Counted from the first letter of the stretch, positions 1-10,425 are shown. The stretch: DNA of 64,000 bases from Campylobacter concisus (GCF_002913715.1 NZ_PPCE01000006.1:62001-126000); one strand, 5' to 3'. Notes: a model not told the origin generated them from the sequence alone. Numbers and translations: made by a program.

Positions 1-748
1 GATCAGCATTTCTATCAATAGCTGCTTTTAAAAGTGCTTCACCAGGTATCATCGTAGTAGCAATCACTTCAAAAGTGGCTGATATGCCATGAATTTTGAA
101 GTACTCTTCAAGCTTTTTAAGATTTAGTTCAGCATTATCGCCAAGGCTTGCTTTTGAGGTAATGCACTGAACCTTTTTTGCCTTTTTTAAAAGATCGATC
201 GAGCCTGTTAATGCCCTTGAGCTTTGAGTAGTGCCTGTCCAGCTAACAAGGATATTATCAGCTTTAAACTCACGCATTTTTCTAGGGATTACAATCGCAT
301 TTTTACCACTTTTTAAAACAGCTGACTCAAATGTACCAGTGATCTTTCCATCAAGTGGCACAGCAGCCACAACTAGGTCGCAAAATTTACTCTCTTGCTC
401 CACTATCGCGCTTCTTTTGCCACTATGAATCGTAAAATTTGCAGTGCAAACATCTTCAATAATTTCACTAGTTACTTTTATGCCAAGCTCAGCACAAATT
501 TTATTGAAAATTTTCTCATTCTCTTCATGCTCGACAGCTAGTTCAGATTTAGCTGATTTTAGAAATTCTTCAAAAAGTACTCCTCCACGAAGCGTCATTT
601 TCATATTATAAACTACGCTTGGGTCAAGCTGGCAAGTCATAATTTCCATATGTGTGTTAAACCACTGAGCAACCTTTAGGGCACCATAAATTCTTGGCTC
701 GATATCATCTCCAGCTCCTATTGGAAAAAGCAACTTTTTGTATTTCAT
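1..748 (-). CDS. universal stress protein-like protein, tandem domains (partial, C-terminus outside window)
   Basis: About 249 codons are visible; the C-terminus runs off the left edge. The product begins MKYKKLLFPIG, a typical first strand of a Usp fold. The first domain ends with a Usp-like stretch (KFCDLVVAAVP, then SAVLKSGKNAIVIPR). A second domain then starts with ADNILVSWTGTTQSSRAL, like the ILVAwDGS..s.RAl start of UspA proteins, so it is a tandem Usp protein. It is the last visible gene of the pnp operon, about 15 bases after pnp. Two adjacent ATGs exist (751 and 748); the AAAGGA box is better spaced for 748. Family membership is inferred from these patterns; the ligand and role are unknown. 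Confidence 0.7.
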   Translation of the reverse strand, partial: MKYKKLLFPIGAGDDIEPRIYGALKVAQWFNTHMEIMTCQLDPSVVYNMKMTLRGGVLFEEFLKSAKSELAVEHEENEKIFNKICAELGIKVTSEIIEDVCTANFTIHSGKRSAIVEQESKFCDLVVAAVPLDGKITGTFESAVLKSGKNAIVIPRKMREFKADNILVSWTGTTQSSRALTGSIDLLKKAKKVQCITSKASLGDNAELNLKKLEEYFKIHGISATFEVIATTMIPGEALLKAAIDRNAD

Positions 749-765
749 CATCTGTCCTTTAAAAT

Positions 766-2964
766 TTATTCAACCAAAGAGAGCGAAATTTTATTTCCTT
801 TTTGCTCGCTCACACACACTTTTACCTGATCGCCTACGTTTAATGGGGTTTTTATCTTTGAGATATGAAGCAAGCCATCAATGCCATCTTTTAGCTCGAT
901 AAACACACCAAAATCAACAACACTCTTTACGGTTCCTAAAAACTCATCACCGATATTAAAATTTGGTTTTGAACGCTCTTTGTCGTGTTTAAATGGCTTT
1001 TTACCAAACGAGCGTCCATTGTCTTTTGAAGTGATAGAGATGATGTAGTCTTTTGCAGCATCGACATTTTTCTTTGCTCCACCTGCGATTTTTACCTCGC
1101 CTTTTTCTCTATCAAGATCGATTGAGACTTCAAATTTCTCAATGATCTCTTTTATAGTCTTGCCAGCTTGACCGATGATATCTACGATCTTGCTTGGATC
1201 AACGTTAAATAGCTCAAGTTTTGGAAGCACGTCTTCATTTATTTCTATATTTTTATCCGCTTCTGTCATCAAAGATAAGATATGTTCTCTACCACGTTTT
1301 GCTTGATAAAGTGCCTCTTTTAGCACTTCTAAACTAATGCCACCAAGCTTAATATCCATCTGAAGCGCTGTGATACCATCGCTTGTGCCCGCTACTTTAA
1401 AGTCCATATCGCCATCGTGATCTTCAAGCCCCATGATATCTGTTAGCACTGCGTGTTTATCGCCTTCAAATATTAATCCCATAGCGACACCTGCGACAAG
1501 TTTTAAAGTATTTACGCCAGCTGCCCTAAGTGCAAGAGAGCCACCACAAACGCTAGCCATCGAACTTGAGCCGTTGCTCTCTAAAATTTCTGAAACGACT
1601 CTTATTGTGTATGGTGATGCTAGATCAATGCTTGGCGCAAGGGCACGTTTGGCCAAATTTCCATGTCCAAGCTCGCGTCTACCAGGAGCTTTTAATGGGC
1701 TTGCCTCACCTACGCTAAAGCCTGGGAAATTGTAGTTAAACATAAATTTTTCTACAAAAGGTACTTTTTCAGTGAGGATGTCATACATCTGAGCATCGCT
1801 ATCTGTGCCAAGAGTAGCAACAACTAGCGCCTGAGTTTGACCTCTTGTAAAGAGGCATGAGCCATGTGCATTTGGAAGCACATTTGTCTCGATGCTAATA
1901 GGTCTAACCTCTTCAAGACCACGTCCATCAGCTCTAACACCCTCGTTTATGATCTGCTCTCTAACGATTTTCTTTTTATATTTGCCAAGGACATTTGTGA
2001 TGACAGCCTCGTCCCAGCCCTCTTTTTGAGCGACCTCATCGCTTGAAATTTGTTTTGCGATCTTGCTAAGTTCGCTCGCGCGCTCGCTTTTTGCCATTTG
2101 ATTGATAGCATTTTTGACTTCAGCTTTATAAAATTTATCAATGTAAATAGCGATATTTTCATTTTCTATCTCAGGTTTTAGCTCAAGCGCAGCGTCCTCT
2201 TTTTTATGCTCTTTGAAAGCTTCTTCGTAAGCACTGCTAGCCCTTAATATCGCCTTACCAGCAAAATCAATCGCCTCAACCATCATATCTTCGCTAAATT
2301 CATTCATTAGCTGTTTTTGAGCCATGCTATCACTTAAGCTCGGATCTATCATTGGCTCAATAGCGACCATCGGAATAAGCTGCGTAGTTTGTTGAGGCAA
2401 GCTTCTCATCTCGATCATCAAAAGCTCATCTTTTGTGCCAGCTACATAAAGATCGATCGCACTTTGTTTTAGTTCAGAGTTGCTTGGGTTGATCACAAAT
2501 TTTTCATCTATATAACCAACTCTCACGCCACAAACTGGGCGATTTACCGGGATATCACTAAGATAAAGAGCAACTGAGGCTGCATTTAGACTTACAACTT
2601 GCAAATCAACCTCAGGATCAGCTGAAAGCACCATTACCACTATTTGAGTTGGATATGCGTAACCTTTTGGAAAGAGTGGTCTAAGAGATCTATCGATGAT
2701 ACGAGCTGTTAGCGTTTCAAAGTCGCCTGGCTTTGTCTCGCGCTTAACGTAACCGCCAGGAATTTTACCAGCGGCGTAAGCTTTTTCAATGTATTGCACT
2801 GTTAGAGGTAAAAAATCCTCCTCAACTTGCGTGTCCTCTCTTGCAACAGTTGCTAAAACTACGGTATTTTTCACCCTTAAGAGTACCGCTCCGCTAGCTT
2901 GTTTTGCTACTTTATTAAGGTCAAAAATTTCAACCTGATTATTGACTTCTATACTATATTGCAT
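766..2964 (-). CDS. pnp: polyribonucleotide nucleotidyltransferase (PNPase)
   Basis: This 732-residue protein is a phosphorolytic 3'-to-5' exoribonuclease of mRNA turnover in the cytoplasm. The family layout is complete: a first RNase PH domain (about 1-140), a helical linker, a second RNase PH domain (about 340-555, with [15 protein letters not shown]), a KH domain (about 570-625, with [12 protein letters not shown]) and a C-terminal S1 domain (about 650-730, with [15 protein letters not shown]). The length is close to the usual 700 residues. It overlaps the upstream phosphoribosyltransferase gene by 11 bases, so the two are probably translationally coupled. Nothing in the sequence suggests loss of function. 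Confidence 0.97.
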   Translation of the reverse strand: MQYSIEVNNQVEIFDLNKVAKQASGAVLLRVKNTVVLATVAREDTQVEEDFLPLTVQYIEKAYAAGKIPGGYVKRETKPGDFETLTARIIDRSLRPLFPKGYAYPTQIVVMVLSADPEVDLQVVSLNAASVALYLSDIPVNRPVCGVRVGYIDEKFVINPSNSELKQSAIDLYVAGTKDELLMIEMRSLPQQTTQLIPMVAIEPMIDPSLSDSMAQKQLMNEFSEDMMVEAIDFAGKAILRASSAYEEAFKEHKKEDAALELKPEIENENIAIYIDKFYKAEVKNAINQMAKSERASELSKIAKQISSDEVAQKEGWDEAVITNVLGKYKKKIVREQIINEGVRADGRGLEEVRPISIETNVLPNAHGSCLFTRGQTQALVVATLGTDSDAQMYDILTEKVPFVEKFMFNYNFPGFSVGEASPLKAPGRRELGHGNLAKRALAPSIDLASPYTIRVVSEILESNGSSSMASVCGGSLALRAAGVNTLKLVAGVAMGLIFEGDKHAVLTDIMGLEDHDGDMDFKVAGTSDGITALQMDIKLGGISLEVLKEALYQAKRGREHILSLMTEADKNIEINEDVLPKLELFNVDPSKIVDIIGQAGKTIKEIIEKFEVSIDLDREKGEVKIAGGAKKNVDAAKDYIISITSKDNGRSFGKKPFKHDKERSKPNFNIGDEFLGTVKSVVDFGVFIELKDGIDGLLHISKIKTPLNVGDQVKVCVSEQKGNKISLSLVE

Positions 2965-3652
2965 TATTTTTATCTCCTTGTTGTTTTTGTAACGGCAAAT
3001 AATAAGGGCTCTCTTCTAATATTGACATGATACGCTCACTCGTAGCTTCGATCTTTTTCTCGTAATACGAATCCACATCGATAAAATCAACGATCTTGTT
3101 TATCGTGTAAATTTCATCAACCATATCATTTAAATTTGTAAAGACATCAGTAGCAATCACTGGCGTTGCGTATGAAATGGATTTTACCTTCACATCAAGC
3201 AACGTCTTTATGCAAATGAGTGCCGTCATACCAGTCTCGCACCCCTCATCGATTAGTAAAATATTTTTATCTTTTAGCTCTCCTATCAAATTTCCTTTTC
3301 GGTATTTATAAACGTTTTTTAAAATTTTTTCTTCATATTTTCTGTGTGCTTCACCATAGATATAGTCATAGCTTATACCAAAAGCTTTTATAAGTTTATC
3401 ATTTAATACTATATCTTCTGTCTCGCTAACTATTGCAACATCACATTCGCTATTATTTGGTGCAGGTATTGGCTCGCTAAAGAGCATCTCGTAGCTTAAA
3501 TTTAAACTTCTACAAACTGCATCTGTGAGTATAACTGACTCAAGTGACATACAAACAACTATCGTCTTTTTATCTACAAGCTCTTTTTTTGGCAAAATTT
3601 CAATTAGTTTGCTAGCTGCTTCTAATTGATCCTTAAATTTAGCTGTTATCAT
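2954..3652 (-). CDS. phosphoribosyltransferase family protein
   Basis: The 232-residue product carries a PRPP-binding loop, [20 protein letters not shown], matching the hydrophobic-x-x-D-x-G-x-x-T-G-x-T pattern of type I phosphoribosyltransferases, at about residues 129-148. The N-terminal half lacks a recognisable acceptor hood, so the base or sugar acceptor cannot be named. It lies directly after lptD (stop and start adjacent) and overlaps pnp by 11 bases. Homologues next to pnp and lptD are known in Campylobacter. The low-complexity C-terminus ([10 protein letters not shown]) is probably disordered. Confidence 0.75.
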   Translation of the reverse strand: MITAKFKDQLEAASKLIEILPKKELVDKKTIVVCMSLESVILTDAVCRSLNLSYEMLFSEPIPAPNNSECDVAIVSETEDIVLNDKLIKAFGISYDYIYGEAHRKYEEKILKNVYKYRKGNLIGELKDKNILLIDEGCETGMTALICIKTLLDVKVKSISYATPVIATDVFTNLNDMVDEIYTINKIVDFIDVDSYYEKKIEATSERIMSILEESPYYLPLQKQQGDKNNAI

Positions 3653-5812
3653 TTAGTTGGCACTCGATTTTGTGCTGCTTTGCGAAAAGTCATAGTGCAA
3701 ACCGCCCATTGGATAGAAATTTATCGTGAAATAGATACCATTTTTTCTAGTTGATGCTGAGCCATTTATTGTTGTTGTTGGCTCGACATCTTGTTGATAA
3801 ATTATCCCGTAATTCCAGCATTTTCTTTGATGAAGCACGCCAACTCTCCAGCTTTTTGTGTAGCTTCGCTCGATATCATATTGCCAGCCGCCAATAAGAC
3901 TATACTGATGAGGTAATTTTACTCCAAGACCACTTGTAAAATAGCTATCTTTTGTTGCGCTATTTTTTATTTTGCTATCATTTTTCTTCATGGTGTGAAG
4001 CATATTTAGCCAGAATAGATCATTTGTGTATGAAAATCCGCTTTGTACCTTTTTAAGCTCTTTGCTCTTGTGTGAATATTCAAGCTTATTATAAAGGCTT
4101 AAATTTTCAAATGGATATAGATAGATAGCATTTTTTAAATTCGAATATTCATCTTCTTTTGTGTAATATCCTTGAGAAATACTATGTTTTATAATCTTTC
4201 TACCATTAGAGTTAAAGAAATACTGAGTCAGATAACCAGAAATTTCTTCCTTACTCTGCTCTTGAGCCAAGAAATTTTCATACTCATTTAGATTTTCATC
4301 ATAGATAAACTCATCATCTAAATTTCCTTTTCTATAACCTGGTAGTAGGTATTCGGCTCCAAAATTTAGAGTGTGATAAAAGCTTTCATACGCTTTTGCA
4401 AGGTCAGTGTGAAGGGCAAATTTGTGATAATTATTTACAAAATTTGTATGCTTATCTTCTCTTTTATCATCAAATGAATTTATCTTGTTTTCGTAGTTTA
4501 TCCTTGAAGCGTAAAGATACTCGTAAAATGAAAACGTTAAGCTATCATCAAGTAGTGGCACATGCACTGAAGCTGGAAGTGTAAATTCATACTGAGTCGC
4601 TCTAACGCCTATTTTTCTATCATATCTATGTGACTGAATATCGAGTGAATATAAGATATTTGGCAAGACAATATCATCTGTAAATTTATGATACTGAAGC
4701 GATGGAAGCTCTTGAAGCGTGTCTTTGTTCTCATTTTTTGAGCCAATTTTTTCAGTGTCTATGTAGTATTTTGCATAAGCACCAAAATAATGATCGTCAT
4801 TTGCAATGAAGTAGTTAAATTTAGAAGTTACAAGCGAATCATAATCATCATCCCTGCCCTTTAAATTTAAATAATCTATATCATTTAGCTTTGTTGCATC
4901 TATCCAAATTCCCTCTTGCAAATCCGCTTCGCTAAGGTATCTTATAAGCTTATCTCTTTCGTATTTTAGTCCAATGCCTTTATGTGTTTTATTTTTTAGT
5001 TCAGCCTTATTTGATGTCTCTCCTTTTTGCTTGGCTTGGTAGCTGTTTTTATCAGTAAATGAGCCAAAGCTGATTTCGCCCCTTGAATCAGGCGATTCAG
5101 TAAATCTAAACGCACCATAAATTCCAGCACCTCTATTTGTTCTTATCTGCGGATCAAGCTCGAAGTCCCACTCATTATAAGGTGCAAAATAAATCGGCTG
5201 CTTGTAATAAAAACCTTCAGATTTTCCGTATCCAAGTTCAGGCGGTAAAAGACCTGTTCTTCTTGTGGTATCTGTTGAAAAACCAAAATATGGTAAGTAA
5301 AAAACTGGCACATTAGCTATACGAAAGACTGGGTTAAAAAGGTGTAAAAATTTGCTTTGTTTATTTAGCATAGCTGAGCTTGAGGTGATGCTCCAGTCAG
5401 GATCTTGGACATTACAGCTTGAAACCATCGCTTTTTTTACTCTATAGTACTCACTGTCAGAGCTGCTCTCATCGCTTCTCATCCATACTTCCATGTCTTT
5501 ATTCATCATAAAAAGCGATTCAAAAGCAGTGTCATTATTTTTTAAATTTAGCTTTGCATAGTTTGAGCGAGAGACTTCGCTCTTGCCCTTCATCATGTTG
5601 ACATTTCCAAAAAGCTCGATAACCGAATTATTTTGATTATACACAGCACAATCAGCTGTCACAAGATAATCTTGTGAATACACAACAACATTTTTATTGG
5701 CCGTGACAATGCCTTTATCTTGCTTCACATCATCAGCTAATAGCTGCACATCTTGCACAGCTGCACTTAGATTTAAAATACAAACCGGAACTAAAAATAA
5801 AATTTTACGCAT
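3653..5812 (-). CDS. lptD: LPS-assembly outer membrane protein LptD
   Basis: This 719-residue protein is the beta-barrel that inserts lipopolysaccharide or lipooligosaccharide into the outer leaflet of the outer membrane. It starts with a signal peptide ([20 protein letters not shown]). An OstA-type beta-jellyroll repeat follows (about 25-110, with GIVTANKNVVVYSQDYLVTA and VIELFGNVNMMKG). The remainder is a long aromatic-rich barrel (about 170-719) with FLPYFGFSTDTTRRTGLLPP, a typical LptD signature. The C-terminus is hydrophilic rather than ending in Phe. It overlaps the RDD gene by 8 bases and is followed directly by the phosphoribosyltransferase gene. Cysteines are few compared with E. coli LptD. 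Confidence 0.93.
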   Translation of the reverse strand: MRKILFLVPVCILNLSAAVQDVQLLADDVKQDKGIVTANKNVVVYSQDYLVTADCAVYNQNNSVIELFGNVNMMKGKSEVSRSNYAKLNLKNNDTAFESLFMMNKDMEVWMRSDESSSDSEYYRVKKAMVSSCNVQDPDWSITSSSAMLNKQSKFLHLFNPVFRIANVPVFYLPYFGFSTDTTRRTGLLPPELGYGKSEGFYYKQPIYFAPYNEWDFELDPQIRTNRGAGIYGAFRFTESPDSRGEISFGSFTDKNSYQAKQKGETSNKAELKNKTHKGIGLKYERDKLIRYLSEADLQEGIWIDATKLNDIDYLNLKGRDDDYDSLVTSKFNYFIANDDHYFGAYAKYYIDTEKIGSKNENKDTLQELPSLQYHKFTDDIVLPNILYSLDIQSHRYDRKIGVRATQYEFTLPASVHVPLLDDSLTFSFYEYLYASRINYENKINSFDDKREDKHTNFVNNYHKFALHTDLAKAYESFYHTLNFGAEYLLPGYRKGNLDDEFIYDENLNEYENFLAQEQSKEEISGYLTQYFFNSNGRKIIKHSISQGYYTKEDEYSNLKNAIYLYPFENLSLYNKLEYSHKSKELKKVQSGFSYTNDLFWLNMLHTMKKNDSKIKNSATKDSYFTSGLGVKLPHQYSLIGGWQYDIERSYTKSWRVGVLHQRKCWNYGIIYQQDVEPTTTINGSASTRKNGIYFTINFYPMGGLHYDFSQSSTKSSAN

Positions 5813-6254
5813 TTATCACCACTGTTTTTGCTATTTTGTCTTGCCAAGTCTGCCTAACTGGATTTGCAAATGCCCATGCAAAACCAAGATAAAAACAAGC
5901 TTCACTAACCAACCTAAAAATCGCTCTTACCAAGCTTGAAATAAAATTTGGTCTATCTAAAATTTCTACATTAATGCACATCGTCTTTGTTAGCATTTGC
6001 CCAAGACTCGCGCCATAATACCAAACAAAAAATGCATGATAAATAATCTTTAGTGCGACTATTTGCCAAAAGAAATTTAAGGTCAAATTTCTAGCTTCAT
6101 CATAGCTCATAACCGACAAAAAGGCATCCCAGTAAATGATCAAAAACAAAAAAGAAACGATACATTCATCAATTGAGTAAGCTAGCACTCTTTTTGAAAA
6201 TGGCGCTAGCGAAATTTCTTCTTTTTCAAGTTTTTCAACTATCTGCATACTCAT
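5805..6254 (-). CDS. RDD family membrane protein
   Basis: A 149-residue integral membrane protein with the RDD pattern: Arg early ([19 protein letters not shown], about 20-40) followed by an acidic residue inside the first membrane helix. The second helix lies around 65-85 ([18 protein letters not shown]) and is followed by [19 protein letters not shown], the conserved G-x-x-x-G-K/T region. A third helix includes [13 protein letters not shown]. Some RDD proteins take part in ion exchange, but the function here is unknown. It overlaps purD by 4 bases and lptD by 8 bases, so it is co-translated in the envelope/purine operon. Confidence 0.85.
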   Translation of the reverse strand: MSMQIVEKLEKEEISLAPFSKRVLAYSIDECIVSFLFLIIYWDAFLSVMSYDEARNLTLNFFWQIVALKIIYHAFFVWYYGASLGQMLTKTMCINVEILDRPNFISSLVRAIFRLVSEACFYLGFAWAFANPVRQTWQDKIAKTVVINA

Positions 6255-7495
6255 TTTAATGCCTGCCAGGCAATATCTTTTCTATAATGTGCTCCGTCAA
6301 ATTTTACATTTTCGCAAAGCTCATAAGCTCTATCACGTGCTTCTTTTATACTCTTCGCAGTGGCCACACAGACTAATACCCTGCCACCATCTGCATAAAT
6401 TTCTCCATCTTGCTCACTAACACCAGCATAAGCGATGTGAGCATCTTTTACATCATTTAAAACTGAAATTTTAGCTTTTGGACTACTTTTATACGGATAG
6501 TCCTTACTGGCCATCACAACGCCAACTGCAAATTCATCTTTTAAGCTAATAGGCTTTAGCTCGCCCTTTGCAGCATTTAGTAAAATTTCACTTAAATTTC
6601 CGTCAATTAACGGCATCAATACCTCGCACTCAGGATCGCCAAATCTTACGTTAAACTCAAGTACATAAGGCTCATTTTTCACGATCATCAGTCCCACAAA
6701 AAGCACTCCACAAAACGGACTGCCCTCGTTTTTCATCCCTTTTAAAGTTGGCTTTACAACCTCTTCTTCAACCCTTTTTATCAGCTCTTTTGAAGCAAGC
6801 GGACTTGGAGCATAAGCACCCATGCCGCCAGTATTTGGACCTTCATCATTATCAAGTAATCTTTTGTGGTCTTGTGCCACTGGCAAGCTTACAAAATTTT
6901 CGCCGTCGCAAATAGCAAAAAAACTTAGCTCAAAGCCGTCTAAAAACTCTTCAACCACCACAGATTTACCAGCCTCGCCAAAGCTAGCTCCACTTAGCAT
7001 GTCGCTAACTGCCTCTTTGGCCTCCTCTTTAGAATTTGCGATTATAACGCCTTTTCCAGCACAAAGACCATCTGCCTTTACGACCATCGGCGCGCTTAGG
7101 GTATCAATAAATTTAAATGCTTTTTCTTTATTATCTGTATTTAAATATCTTGCGGTTTTTATGTTATTTCTAGCCAAAAAGTCCTTCATATAGGCTTTGC
7201 TAGCTTCAAGTCTAGCAGCTGCTTTGCTTGGTCCAAATATGAGCAATCCCTCTTTTTTAAATATATCTACCACACCTTCGCTAAGAGGCGCTTCAGGTCC
7301 CACGATAGTTAGCTCGATACTATTTTTTTTAGCAAAATTTGCAAGTTCATGAAAGTCTTTTATGTTTAAATTCTCACCAAGGCGTGAGGTCGCACCATTT
7401 CCTGGCGCAAAGTATAAATTTATATTTTTTTCGTTTTTTAGTTTTAGAGCAATGGCGTATTCGCGGCCGCCACTTCCTATTATGAGAATATTCAT
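6251..7495 (-). CDS. purD: phosphoribosylamine-glycine ligase
   Basis: This 414-residue ATP-grasp enzyme joins glycine to phosphoribosylamine in purine biosynthesis. The N-terminal motif is [15 protein letters not shown]. Family signatures [12 protein letters not shown] (about residue 222) and [16 protein letters not shown] (about residue 283) are intact, and the ATP-grasp part (about 100-330) includes [13 protein letters not shown]. Length matches bacterial PurD. It is the first gene of the minus-strand operon that continues through lptD to pnp. It sits just downstream of the putative 6S RNA, whose terminator lies 18 bases before its start codon. Confidence 0.97.
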   Translation of the reverse strand: MNILIIGSGGREYAIALKLKNEKNINLYFAPGNGATSRLGENLNIKDFHELANFAKKNSIELTIVGPEAPLSEGVVDIFKKEGLLIFGPSKAAARLEASKAYMKDFLARNNIKTARYLNTDNKEKAFKFIDTLSAPMVVKADGLCAGKGVIIANSKEEAKEAVSDMLSGASFGEAGKSVVVEEFLDGFELSFFAICDGENFVSLPVAQDHKRLLDNDEGPNTGGMGAYAPSPLASKELIKRVEEEVVKPTLKGMKNEGSPFCGVLFVGLMIVKNEPYVLEFNVRFGDPECEVLMPLIDGNLSEILLNAAKGELKPISLKDEFAVGVVMASKDYPYKSSPKAKISVLNDVKDAHIAYAGVSEQDGEIYADGGRVLVCVATAKSIKEARDRAYELCENVKFDGAHYRKDIAWQALK

Positions 7496-7512
7496 TTCAT
7501 CTCCGTAAATTT

Positions 7513-7704
7513 AAAAAACCCGAGTGGGCGTCGCATAGAAGAGTGGCCCATAAACAAAGCCAATCTTGCAAATAGATGGATACCAAACGGTTGCAACTTC
7601 TCGCCTTTTCAGACTCAAACGAAGCCACATCACAAGGCATCCATACCTTTTCGCTAACAAAAAAGTGTTGGACCCCGTAAAATGCTGACTCGCTTCACTC
7701 AGGC
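7513..7704 (-). ncRNA. ssrS: probable 6S RNA
   Basis: No reading frame fits this stretch, but the minus strand folds into a long rod. The ends pair (CCTGAGT with ACTCGGG, then GTCAGCAT with ATGCGAC with one bulge). A distal 9-bp stem forms from ATGGATGCC and GGTATCCAT. The 3' end, CACTCGGG followed by six T, looks like an intrinsic terminator. A perfect TATAAT box lies at 7711-7716, seven bases before the proposed start. A length of about 190 bases, closed ends and an interrupted rod are hallmarks of 6S RNA, which binds the housekeeping RNA polymerase. I did not run a covariance model, so another structured RNA remains possible. Confidence 0.65.
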
Positions 7705-7710
7705 AATAAA

Positions 7711-7716
7711 ATTATA
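7711..7716 (-). promoter_or_regulatory. -10 box of the putative 6S RNA
   Basis: TATAAT on the minus strand, about 7 bases before the proposed RNA 5' end at 7704. Campylobacter housekeeping promoters often have a clear -10 box and no firm -35 box, which fits here. Confidence 0.6.
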
Positions 7717-7728
7717 TAAATTCTTTGC

Positions 7729-8367
7729 TTAAAGTAATGTTTTGGCAAGCGCGATACAGGCGTTTATATCTTGACTTTGGCTTACTATTGGCTCGGTAAA
7801 TTTTAGCTCTTTTGCAGTGACCTTTCCAATGCTTATCGCTTGATAGCTCTCATCCCAGCCAAAATTACTAAGAAAATTTTTGACATTTAGCGGAGAAGCA
7901 AAGATCAGGATACTATTTTTTGGTGGCTTTAGCTCCATTTTGCAAGGATTTAAGACATTTTCATAGGCGAAAATCGCCTTTATGTTTACTCCGCCATCTT
8001 GTAAAATTTCTAAGAAATTTGAAGCACTATCTTTACCCTTTAGATAAAGAACATTTTTACCTTTTAAAAGTGGCAAAATTTCTCTTGCAAAGTCATCTCC
8101 GTGAGCGTTCTTTCCGGTATAAATTTCACTAAATCCAAACTCTCTTGCGGCTGTCGCACAACTATTTGCGATGGCAAAGACTGGCAAATTTATAGCTTTT
8201 ATATTGTTAAATTTTAATGCATTAAAAACATTTTTAGAAGTAGCTACCAGCACATCATATTCACTTAAATTTAGTTCAAATTTTAAAAACTCGATCTTGC
8301 TAACGCTTAAATTTACAACGCTCTCATCAGCCGTTTTTGTATTTGAAATAAGATAAATTTTACGCAA
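7729..8367 (-). CDS. hemD: uroporphyrinogen-III synthase
   Basis: This 212-residue protein has the weakly conserved two-lobed HemD fold. The start MRKIYLISNTKT is followed by the alternating strand/helix pattern of an HEM4 domain. Diagnostic pieces are YDVLVATSKNVFNAL (about 38-52), GKNVLYLKGKDSASNFLEIL (about 103-122) and ILIFASPLNVKNFL with AISIGKVTAKEL (about 152-190). It cyclises hydroxymethylbilane to uroporphyrinogen III in haem synthesis. The family diverges strongly, so the call rests on pattern and size. It overlaps the upstream MFS gene by 8 bases. Confidence 0.85.
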   Translation of the reverse strand: MRKIYLISNTKTADESVVNLSVSKIEFLKFELNLSEYDVLVATSKNVFNALKFNNIKAINLPVFAIANSCATAAREFGFSEIYTGKNAHGDDFAREILPLLKGKNVLYLKGKDSASNFLEILQDGGVNIKAIFAYENVLNPCKMELKPPKNSILIFASPLNVKNFLSNFGWDESYQAISIGKVTAKELKFTEPIVSQSQDINACIALAKTLL

Positions 8368-9520
8368 CTCTTTTTAACCTTAAAAAAGATATCAAAGCAA
8401 GTAATGTGCAGGCTAAAACAACAATAGAAGTCGAGTAAAATATATCACCAAGCCCAACTAGCGGGGAGACGACTCCACCTAAGAAAAATGGGCAAAATCC
8501 AAGTATCGCTGAGGCTGAACCTGCGTATTCTCTGCCTTCGTTCATAGCTAGCGATGAAGCAGTCGGCAAGACAAATCCTGTAAAAAGAAGTAATAAGAAA
8601 AATGCGATAATGACGCCGATCACTTCAAATTTAAAACAAAGCATGAAAGCAATAAAAATGCTAGCAAACAAGGTGCCAAAAAGCCCAGTTTTGAGCGCTT
8701 TTCTCTCATTTAAAAGACTAGCAAGCCTAGCTCCTATAACAAGCCCTAAACCATTTGAAGCAAAGCAAAAGCTGTAGCTTACTGGACTTAGAGAATAAAA
8801 TTCTTGAAAAATAAACGAAGATGACGCTATATAGGCAAACATCGCACCCATCGCAAATGTCTGAATGCTTACGAAAAGCATAAATTTTTTCTTTCTTAAA
8901 ATTTTGCCAAAAACACTATAAGTCACTAGCAAAGGCATTTTTAAGCGATTTGACTGACTTAAGCTCTCTTTGAAATAAAAATTTGCGATAAAAAGCAAAA
9001 TACCAATGATAGTAAGTGCCATAAAGATGCCGCGCCAGTCGGTAAATTTAAGTAGCAAGCTGCCACCAATTGGCGAGAGTATCGGAGCAAGGCCATTTAC
9101 AACCATCATAAGACTAAAAAATTTAGTCATTTCATGACCCTTATAAAGATCACTCACAACAGCCCTTGAGATAACTAAGCTGCCGGCACTTGCAAGCCCT
9201 TGGATGATGCGCATAAAGATAAAAAACTGGATATTTTGTGCAAAAAATATAAAAATAGTGCTTATCGTATAGACGATGAGCGAGATGGTAAGGGGCAGTT
9301 TTCGGCCAAATTTATCACTTATTGGACCAACTATGAGCTGACCTATGGCTAAGCCTGCCATTGATGTCGTGATCGTTAATTGCGTAGCTGTAACACTTGT
9401 TTTAAACCACTCGGTAATAGCCGGAAGTGCTGGCAAATAAAGATCTGTAACAAATGGTCCAAAGGCAGAGAGAGCACCTAAAAATAGCAACAAAAATAGT
9501 TTGGAATTTTCTTTTTTCAT
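8360..9520 (-). CDS. Bcr/CflA-type MFS drug exporter
   Basis: A 386-residue inner-membrane transporter with about 12 hydrophobic segments. The first helix region LSAFGPFVTDLYLPALPAI is the Bcr/CflA signature, and the loop GPISDKFGRKLPL is the MFS motif A (G-x-x-x-D-x-x-G-R-K/R). RIIQGLASAGSLVISRAVVS follows, also typical of Bcr/CflA antiporters. Proteins of this group export drugs, sulfonamides or amino acids in exchange for protons; the substrate is not readable here. It overlaps hemD by 8 bases. The gene before it (cupin) is separated by a terminator hairpin. Confidence 0.88.
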   Translation of the reverse strand: MKKENSKLFLLLFLGALSAFGPFVTDLYLPALPAITEWFKTSVTATQLTITTSMAGLAIGQLIVGPISDKFGRKLPLTISLIVYTISTIFIFFAQNIQFFIFMRIIQGLASAGSLVISRAVVSDLYKGHEMTKFFSLMMVVNGLAPILSPIGGSLLLKFTDWRGIFMALTIIGILLFIANFYFKESLSQSNRLKMPLLVTYSVFGKILRKKKFMLFVSIQTFAMGAMFAYIASSSFIFQEFYSLSPVSYSFCFASNGLGLVIGARLASLLNERKALKTGLFGTLFASIFIAFMLCFKFEVIGVIIAFFLLLLFTGFVLPTASSLAMNEGREYAGSASAILGFCPFFLGGVVSPLVGLGDIFYSTSIVVLACTLLALISFLRLKRVA

Positions 9521-9610
9521 AGTTTTTCTTTAAATTTTAAAAGAGATTATATTATGACTTTGCTTTTTGGGTTATTAAGTATAAATTTACTATTGTTATT
9601 ATAAAGAAGA

Positions 9611-9628
9611 AGCCCTAAAAATAGGGCT
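9611..9628 (-). terminator. intrinsic terminator after the cupin gene
   Basis: A 7-bp stem (AGCCCTA / TAGGGCT) with a 4-base loop lies 6 bases beyond the cupin stop codon. On the minus strand it is followed by a T-rich run (TCTTCTTT). Confidence 0.7.
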
Positions 9629-9633
9629 TAGTA

Positions 9634-10278
9634 TTACATTTTGTCTTTAGTGACGATTAAGAGCATTTTAAATTTATCTTTTATCTTTAATCCGTGTGGT
9701 ATTTTGCCTGGTAACACGATGGTATCGCCTTTTTTGATATCAAAATGTTCATCACCAATAGTTAGCTTCATCTCGCCATCAAGTGCGATAAGTAGTGCAT
9801 CGCCTGGAGCTGCGTGAGTTGAGAGCTCTTGGTCTGTGTCAAAACTAAGCAGCGACATCGAGCCATTCTCATTTTTAACAAGCGTCTTGCTAACTATCTT
9901 GCCTTTTTCGTATTCCACTGCATCAACTAAGCTAAAAATAGCTGCCTTAGGTAAATGATCTATCATAACATTCTCCTTAAAATCTATTAGTAAATATTTT
10001 GTCTTCTTTGTAAATTTGAGCTTTCGCCAGGTTTTTGCCTCGATAAGGCAGGCTTCATCGCGTCCAAGCTTCATCTGCTTTTTGCCATACTCAAGCTGTG
10101 CTTCGCCGTCAATGACGAAGGCAAGGCTATCTATAAAAAGCATCTCGTGGTCTAGCTCCTCACCCTCGTCAAATGCGTATATATCGACGCTTGCATTTTT
10201 GTTTTGAAAGAGCCTTTTACTAACGACGCTTTTTTCAACTATATTTGTATCTTTGGTGAGACTATAAATTTGACTCAT
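9634..10278 (-). CDS. two-domain cupin protein
   Basis: The 214-residue product has two small beta-barrels. The first (about 20-100: FDEGEELDHEMLFIDSLAFV then GEAQLEYGKKQMKLG) keeps one His and a Glu-rich strand. The second (about 130-210) has the cupin pattern STHAAPGDALLIALDGEM followed by GDTIVLPGKIPHGLKI, with two likely metal-binding histidines. Cupins of this type can be sensors, isomerases or storage proteins; nothing here points to a substrate. It stands alone, with its own TATAAT box upstream and a hairpin terminator downstream. Confidence 0.8.
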   Translation of the reverse strand: MSQIYSLTKDTNIVEKSVVSKRLFQNKNASVDIYAFDEGEELDHEMLFIDSLAFVIDGEAQLEYGKKQMKLGRDEACLIEAKTWRKLKFTKKTKYLLIDFKENVMIDHLPKAAIFSLVDAVEYEKGKIVSKTLVKNENGSMSLLSFDTDQELSTHAAPGDALLIALDGEMKLTIGDEHFDIKKGDTIVLPGKIPHGLKIKDKFKMLLIVTKDKM

Positions 10279-10298
10279 TTTATATCCTTTTTTGCAAA

Positions 10299-10304
10299 AT
10301 TATA
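10299..10304 (-). promoter_or_regulatory. -10 box of the cupin gene
   Basis: TATAAT on the minus strand, about 20 bases before the ATG at 10278. It is preceded by T-rich DNA, as is usual for Campylobacter promoters. Confidence 0.5.
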
Positions 10305-10425
10305 AAAGGTTAAGAACTAAATTTCATTGACCAATGTTAATAAAAAGATAAAATATATCCTAATTAAAACCAATGCGTATAAAGAAGTTCCATTTACAGA
10401 AAATTTCATAAAATGGATTTGGTGC

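Noticed and set aside
7501-7730. SRP RNA or tmRNA at the purD-hemD gap
   Set aside because: Neither the SRP GGAA-tetraloop domain nor the tRNA-like ends of tmRNA can be found; the rod shape with paired ends fits 6S better.
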